A stretch of DNA of 33,286 nucleotides from Streptomyces sp. NRRL F-6492. GTDB taxonomy: Bacteria > Actinomycetota > Actinomycetes > Streptomycetales > Streptomycetaceae. The notes beneath the pieces were generated by a model. That model did not search any database, was not told the DNA's origin, and saw only the letters and a program-made list of their open reading frames with translations. This document shows, one piece after another, positions 31,084 to 33,286 of this stretch. The position numbers and the translations under genes were made by a program. Location: assembly GCF_001280125.1 (NCBI RefSeq), contig NZ_LGEG01000264.1, forward strand, positions 1-33,286, in the 5' to 3' direction. The stretch's first letter is position 1. Each line of letters opens with the position of its first letter.

Positions 31084-33147
31084 ATGACTCGACCCCTCTC
31101 GCGCGGGAGGGGCGGCGGATCCGCCCTCCTGGCGCTCGTCCTCGCCCTGGCCGCCGTCCTCTTCGGCTCCGCCCCGGTCCCCGCCGCCCCCGGCGGTTCG
31201 TGGTGGGAGCCCGTGTCCCGTCCCGCCGCCGACTCGCAGGTCAACGTCACGGGCGCGCCGTTCACCGGAACGGACGCCCGGGGGAAGGTGCGCGGGTTCG
31301 TCGACGCGCACAACCACCTGATGTCCGACGAGGGCTTCGGCGGCCGGCTCATCTGCGGCCGGACGTTCTCCGAGGCGGGCGCGGCCGACGCGCTCAAGGA
31401 CTGTCCCGAGCACTACCCCGACGGCTCCGGCGCGCTGTTCGAGAACATCACGGGCGGCGCCGACGGCCACCACGACCCGGTCGGCTGGCCCACCTTCGAG
31501 GACTGGCCCGCCCACAATTCCCTCACCCACCAGCAGAACTACTACGCCTGGGTCGAGCGCGCCTGGCGCGGCGGACAGCGCGTCCTGGTCAACGACCTGG
31601 TGACCAACGGCCTGATCTGCTCGATCCTGCCCCGTGACCGGGGCTGCGACGAGATGGACTCGATCCGGCTCCAGGCCCGCAGGACGTACGAGCTCCAGAG
31701 CTACGTCGACCGGATGTACGGCGGTCCGGGCAAGGGCTGGTTCCGGATCGTCACCGACGCGGCGCAGGCCCGCTCGGTGGTCGAGCAGGGCAAGCTCGCG
31801 GTCGTCCTGGGCGTGGAGACCTCGGAGCCGTTCGGCTGCAAGCAGATCCTCGACGTCGCCCAGTGCGACAAGGCCGACATCGACCGGGGTCTGGACGAGC
31901 TGTACGGGCTCGGGGTGCGCAGCATGTTCCTGTGCCACAAGTTCGACAACGCGCTGTGCGGCGTCCGCTTCGACGAGGGCGCCATCGGCACGGCGGTCAA
32001 CATCGGCCAGTTCCTGTCGACCGGCACCTTCTGGGCCACGGAGAAGTGCACGGGTCCGCAGCACGACAACCCGATCGGCCTCGCGGCGGCCCCGGTGATG
32101 GCGTCGAAGCTGCCGCCGGGCGTGGGCGTCCCCTCGTACGCCTCCGACGCCAAGTGCAACACCCGCGGCCTGACCCGGCTCGGCGAGCACGCCCTGCGGG
32201 GCATGATCGACCGCGGGATGATGCTGGAGCTCGACCACATGAGCGTCAAGGCCGCGGGCCGGGCGCTGGACGTCCTGGAGTCCGAGGAGTACCCGGGCGT
32301 CCTGTCCAGCCACAGCTGGATGGACCTGGACTGGACCGAACGGCTCTACCGCCTGGGCGGTTTCGTCGCCCAGTACATGCACGGCGCGGAGGGCTTCATC
32401 GGCGAGGCGGGGCAGAAGGCCGCGCTCCGCGCGAAGTACGGGGTCGGCCTCGGCTACGGCACCGACATGAACGGCGTCGGCGGCTGGCCGGGCCCGGTCG
32501 GCTCCGGCGCGCCGAACGCCGTGACGTACCCCTTCCGCAGCTTCGACGGCGGGGCGGTGCTCGACCGCCAGGTCACCGGGCAGCGGACGTGGGACCTCAA
32601 CACCGACGGCGCCGCGCACCACGGCATGGTCCCCGACTGGATCGAGCAGATCCGGCTGACCGGCGGCGGGCAGGGCGTCGTGAACGAGCTGGCGGGGGGC
32701 GCGGAGTCGTACCTGACGACGTGGAAGGCGACCGAGGACCACGAGCCGGGGGTGAACCTGGCGGCGGGCGCGCCCGCGGCGGCCAGCTCCTCGGAGTGGA
32801 GCCCGTTCACGAGCTACGCGCCGGGCCGGGCGTTCGACGGCGACACGGGCACCCGCTGGGCCAGTGACTGGTCGGACGCCCAGTGGCTGAGGGTGGACCT
32901 CGGTTCGGTCCGCCCGGTCGGGAGGGTCACCCTCGACTGGGAGCGGGCGTACGCGAGCCGGTACCGGATCGAGCTGTCCGACAACGGCACGGACTGGCGG
33001 ACGGTGTGGTCCACGACCACCGGGGACGGCGGGTATGACACGGCGGAGTTCCCGTCGCGGTCGGCCCGTTACGTACGGGTCCACGGCGAACGGCGGGCGA
33101 CGAAGTGGGGCTACTCGCTCCACGAGGTGGCGGTCCACCGGGCCTGA
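31084..33147 (+). CDS. Secreted metallohydrolase (M19 dipeptidase-like) with C-terminal F5/8 discoidin domain
   Basis: A 687-residue exported protein. A Sec signal covers about 1-35 (LLALVLALAAVLFGSAPVPAA). The catalytic part (about 68-540) opens with the metal-binding FVDAHNHL (His76, His78) and continues with VVLGVETSE, FLCHKFDNALCG, ELDHMSVKA, SHSWMD and YGTDMNG, whose His and Asp residues fit an amidohydrolase/renal-dipeptidase barrel. Several cysteines suggest disulfides. The last 130 residues form an F5/8 type C (discoidin) sugar-binding domain (RAFDGDTGTRWASDW, WLRVDLGSV, YRIELSDNGTDW, ARYVRVHG). Wall or polysaccharide binding plus peptide or amide cleavage is a reasonable guess; the true substrate is unknown. 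GGAGG lies about ten bases before ATG 31084. Confidence 0.86.
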   Translation: MTRPLSRGRGGGSALLALVLALAAVLFGSAPVPAAPGGSWWEPVSRPAADSQVNVTGAPFTGTDARGKVRGFVDAHNHLMSDEGFGGRLICGRTFSEAGAADALKDCPEHYPDGSGALFENITGGADGHHDPVGWPTFEDWPAHNSLTHQQNYYAWVERAWRGGQRVLVNDLVTNGLICSILPRDRGCDEMDSIRLQARRTYELQSYVDRMYGGPGKGWFRIVTDAAQARSVVEQGKLAVVLGVETSEPFGCKQILDVAQCDKADIDRGLDELYGLGVRSMFLCHKFDNALCGVRFDEGAIGTAVNIGQFLSTGTFWATEKCTGPQHDNPIGLAAAPVMASKLPPGVGVPSYASDAKCNTRGLTRLGEHALRGMIDRGMMLELDHMSVKAAGRALDVLESEEYPGVLSSHSWMDLDWTERLYRLGGFVAQYMHGAEGFIGEAGQKAALRAKYGVGLGYGTDMNGVGGWPGPVGSGAPNAVTYPFRSFDGGAVLDRQVTGQRTWDLNTDGAAHHGMVPDWIEQIRLTGGGQGVVNELAGGAESYLTTWKATEDHEPGVNLAAGAPAAASSSEWSPFTSYAPGRAFDGDTGTRWASDWSDAQWLRVDLGSVRPVGRVTLDWERAYASRYRIELSDNGTDWRTVWSTTTGDGGYDTAEFPSRSARYVRVHGERRATKWGYSLHEVAVHRA

Positions 33148-33169
33148 GCGACCGTACGGCGGGGTGCGC

Positions 33170-33211
33170 GGGGGGCGGAGGGGGGCGCGGCCTCGCCCCC
33201 CCGCCCCCCCT
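33170..33211. terminator. G/C-only terminator after the hydrolase gene
   Basis: A G-rich arm (33170-33187) faces a C-rich arm (33194-33211) around a six-base loop, giving a long, slightly slipped GC-only stem 22 bases beyond the stop. The C-run continues to 33220. The remaining bases to the window end show no gene. Confidence 0.7.
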
Positions 33212-33286
33212 CCCCCCCCCGCCGTCCGCCGTGGCCCCTTACATACCGGGCCGCCGGCGAGGGGAACGCCGCCTTGTCATACCCGC

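Overview
The window is chromosomal DNA from an actinomycete, almost certainly a Streptomyces or close relative. The base composition is very GC-rich and nearly every real gene has G or C in third codon positions. GTG starts are frequent. The gene families are typical of the genus: an AfsR/SARP regulator, a PAS-GAF-SpoIIE-HATPase phosphatase, an FHA-ABC exporter with a soluble Ser/Thr kinase, a probable streptophobe-type membrane protein, an FBP zinc-finger protein and a Cys-rich sulfur leader peptide. I see no tRNA, rRNA, CRISPR array, transposase or prophage gene.

Layout. (1) 1-7.4 kb: the N-terminal part of an AfsR-like regulator running off the left edge, a SpoIIE-type phosphatase, a Sad-type succinate-semialdehyde dehydrogenase, a ThuA-like protein with a perfect LacI-type palindrome in front of it, a class II aldolase/adducin protein with a recognisable promoter and dyad, and a TetR regulator. 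(2) 7.45-15.5 kb: a signalling block. A double-FHA ABC-2 exporter, an SH3-like protein carrying repeated T-x-V-V motifs and a soluble Hanks-type kinase are packed head to tail, with overlaps or gaps of a few bases. Next come a convergent multi-pass membrane protein, a divergent DUF6777-like membrane-anchored protein with a Pro-rich tail, a strong symmetrical terminator, and an FBP/FusB-like zinc-finger protein. (3) 15.5-18.9 kb: a probable glutarate-catabolic unit. A glutaryl-CoA dehydrogenase diverges from a class III CoA-transferase followed by a GntR/FCD regulator. The shared control region holds four GGATCC-centred sites built into an 18-bp inverted repeat and a 14-bp tandem repeat around a good promoter. 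(4) 19-26 kb: a gene-poor patch with a decayed-looking sequence, a membrane-anchored FMN/Fe-S glutamate-synthase-family protein, an SDR/LysR divergent pair with a textbook T-N11-A box, a large secreted FG-GAP/VCBS protein with a perfect 13-bp-stem terminator, and a DEDDh exonuclease. (5) 26-30.3 kb: a sulfonate uptake and desulfonation operon (ssuD-ssuC-ssuA-ssuB) preceded by a 32-residue Cys-rich leader peptide. (6) 30.3-33.3 kb: a second TetR regulator, a secreted metallohydrolase (M19-like) with a C-terminal F5/8 discoidin domain, and a G/C-rich terminator.

How they work together. The best candidate for an under-described system is the FHA-ABC exporter / T-x-V-V protein / kinase trio. The likely logic is that the kinase phosphorylates the threonines of the T-x-V-V motifs and the FHA domains of the exporter read them; this is inference from motif and neighbourhood. 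The glutarate unit and the ssu operon are understandable pathways whose regulatory DNA is unusually legible. At least five genes appear to have leaderless promoters, in which a TAnnnT -10 box ends 6-7 bases before the start codon. Those boxes were used here to decide starts.
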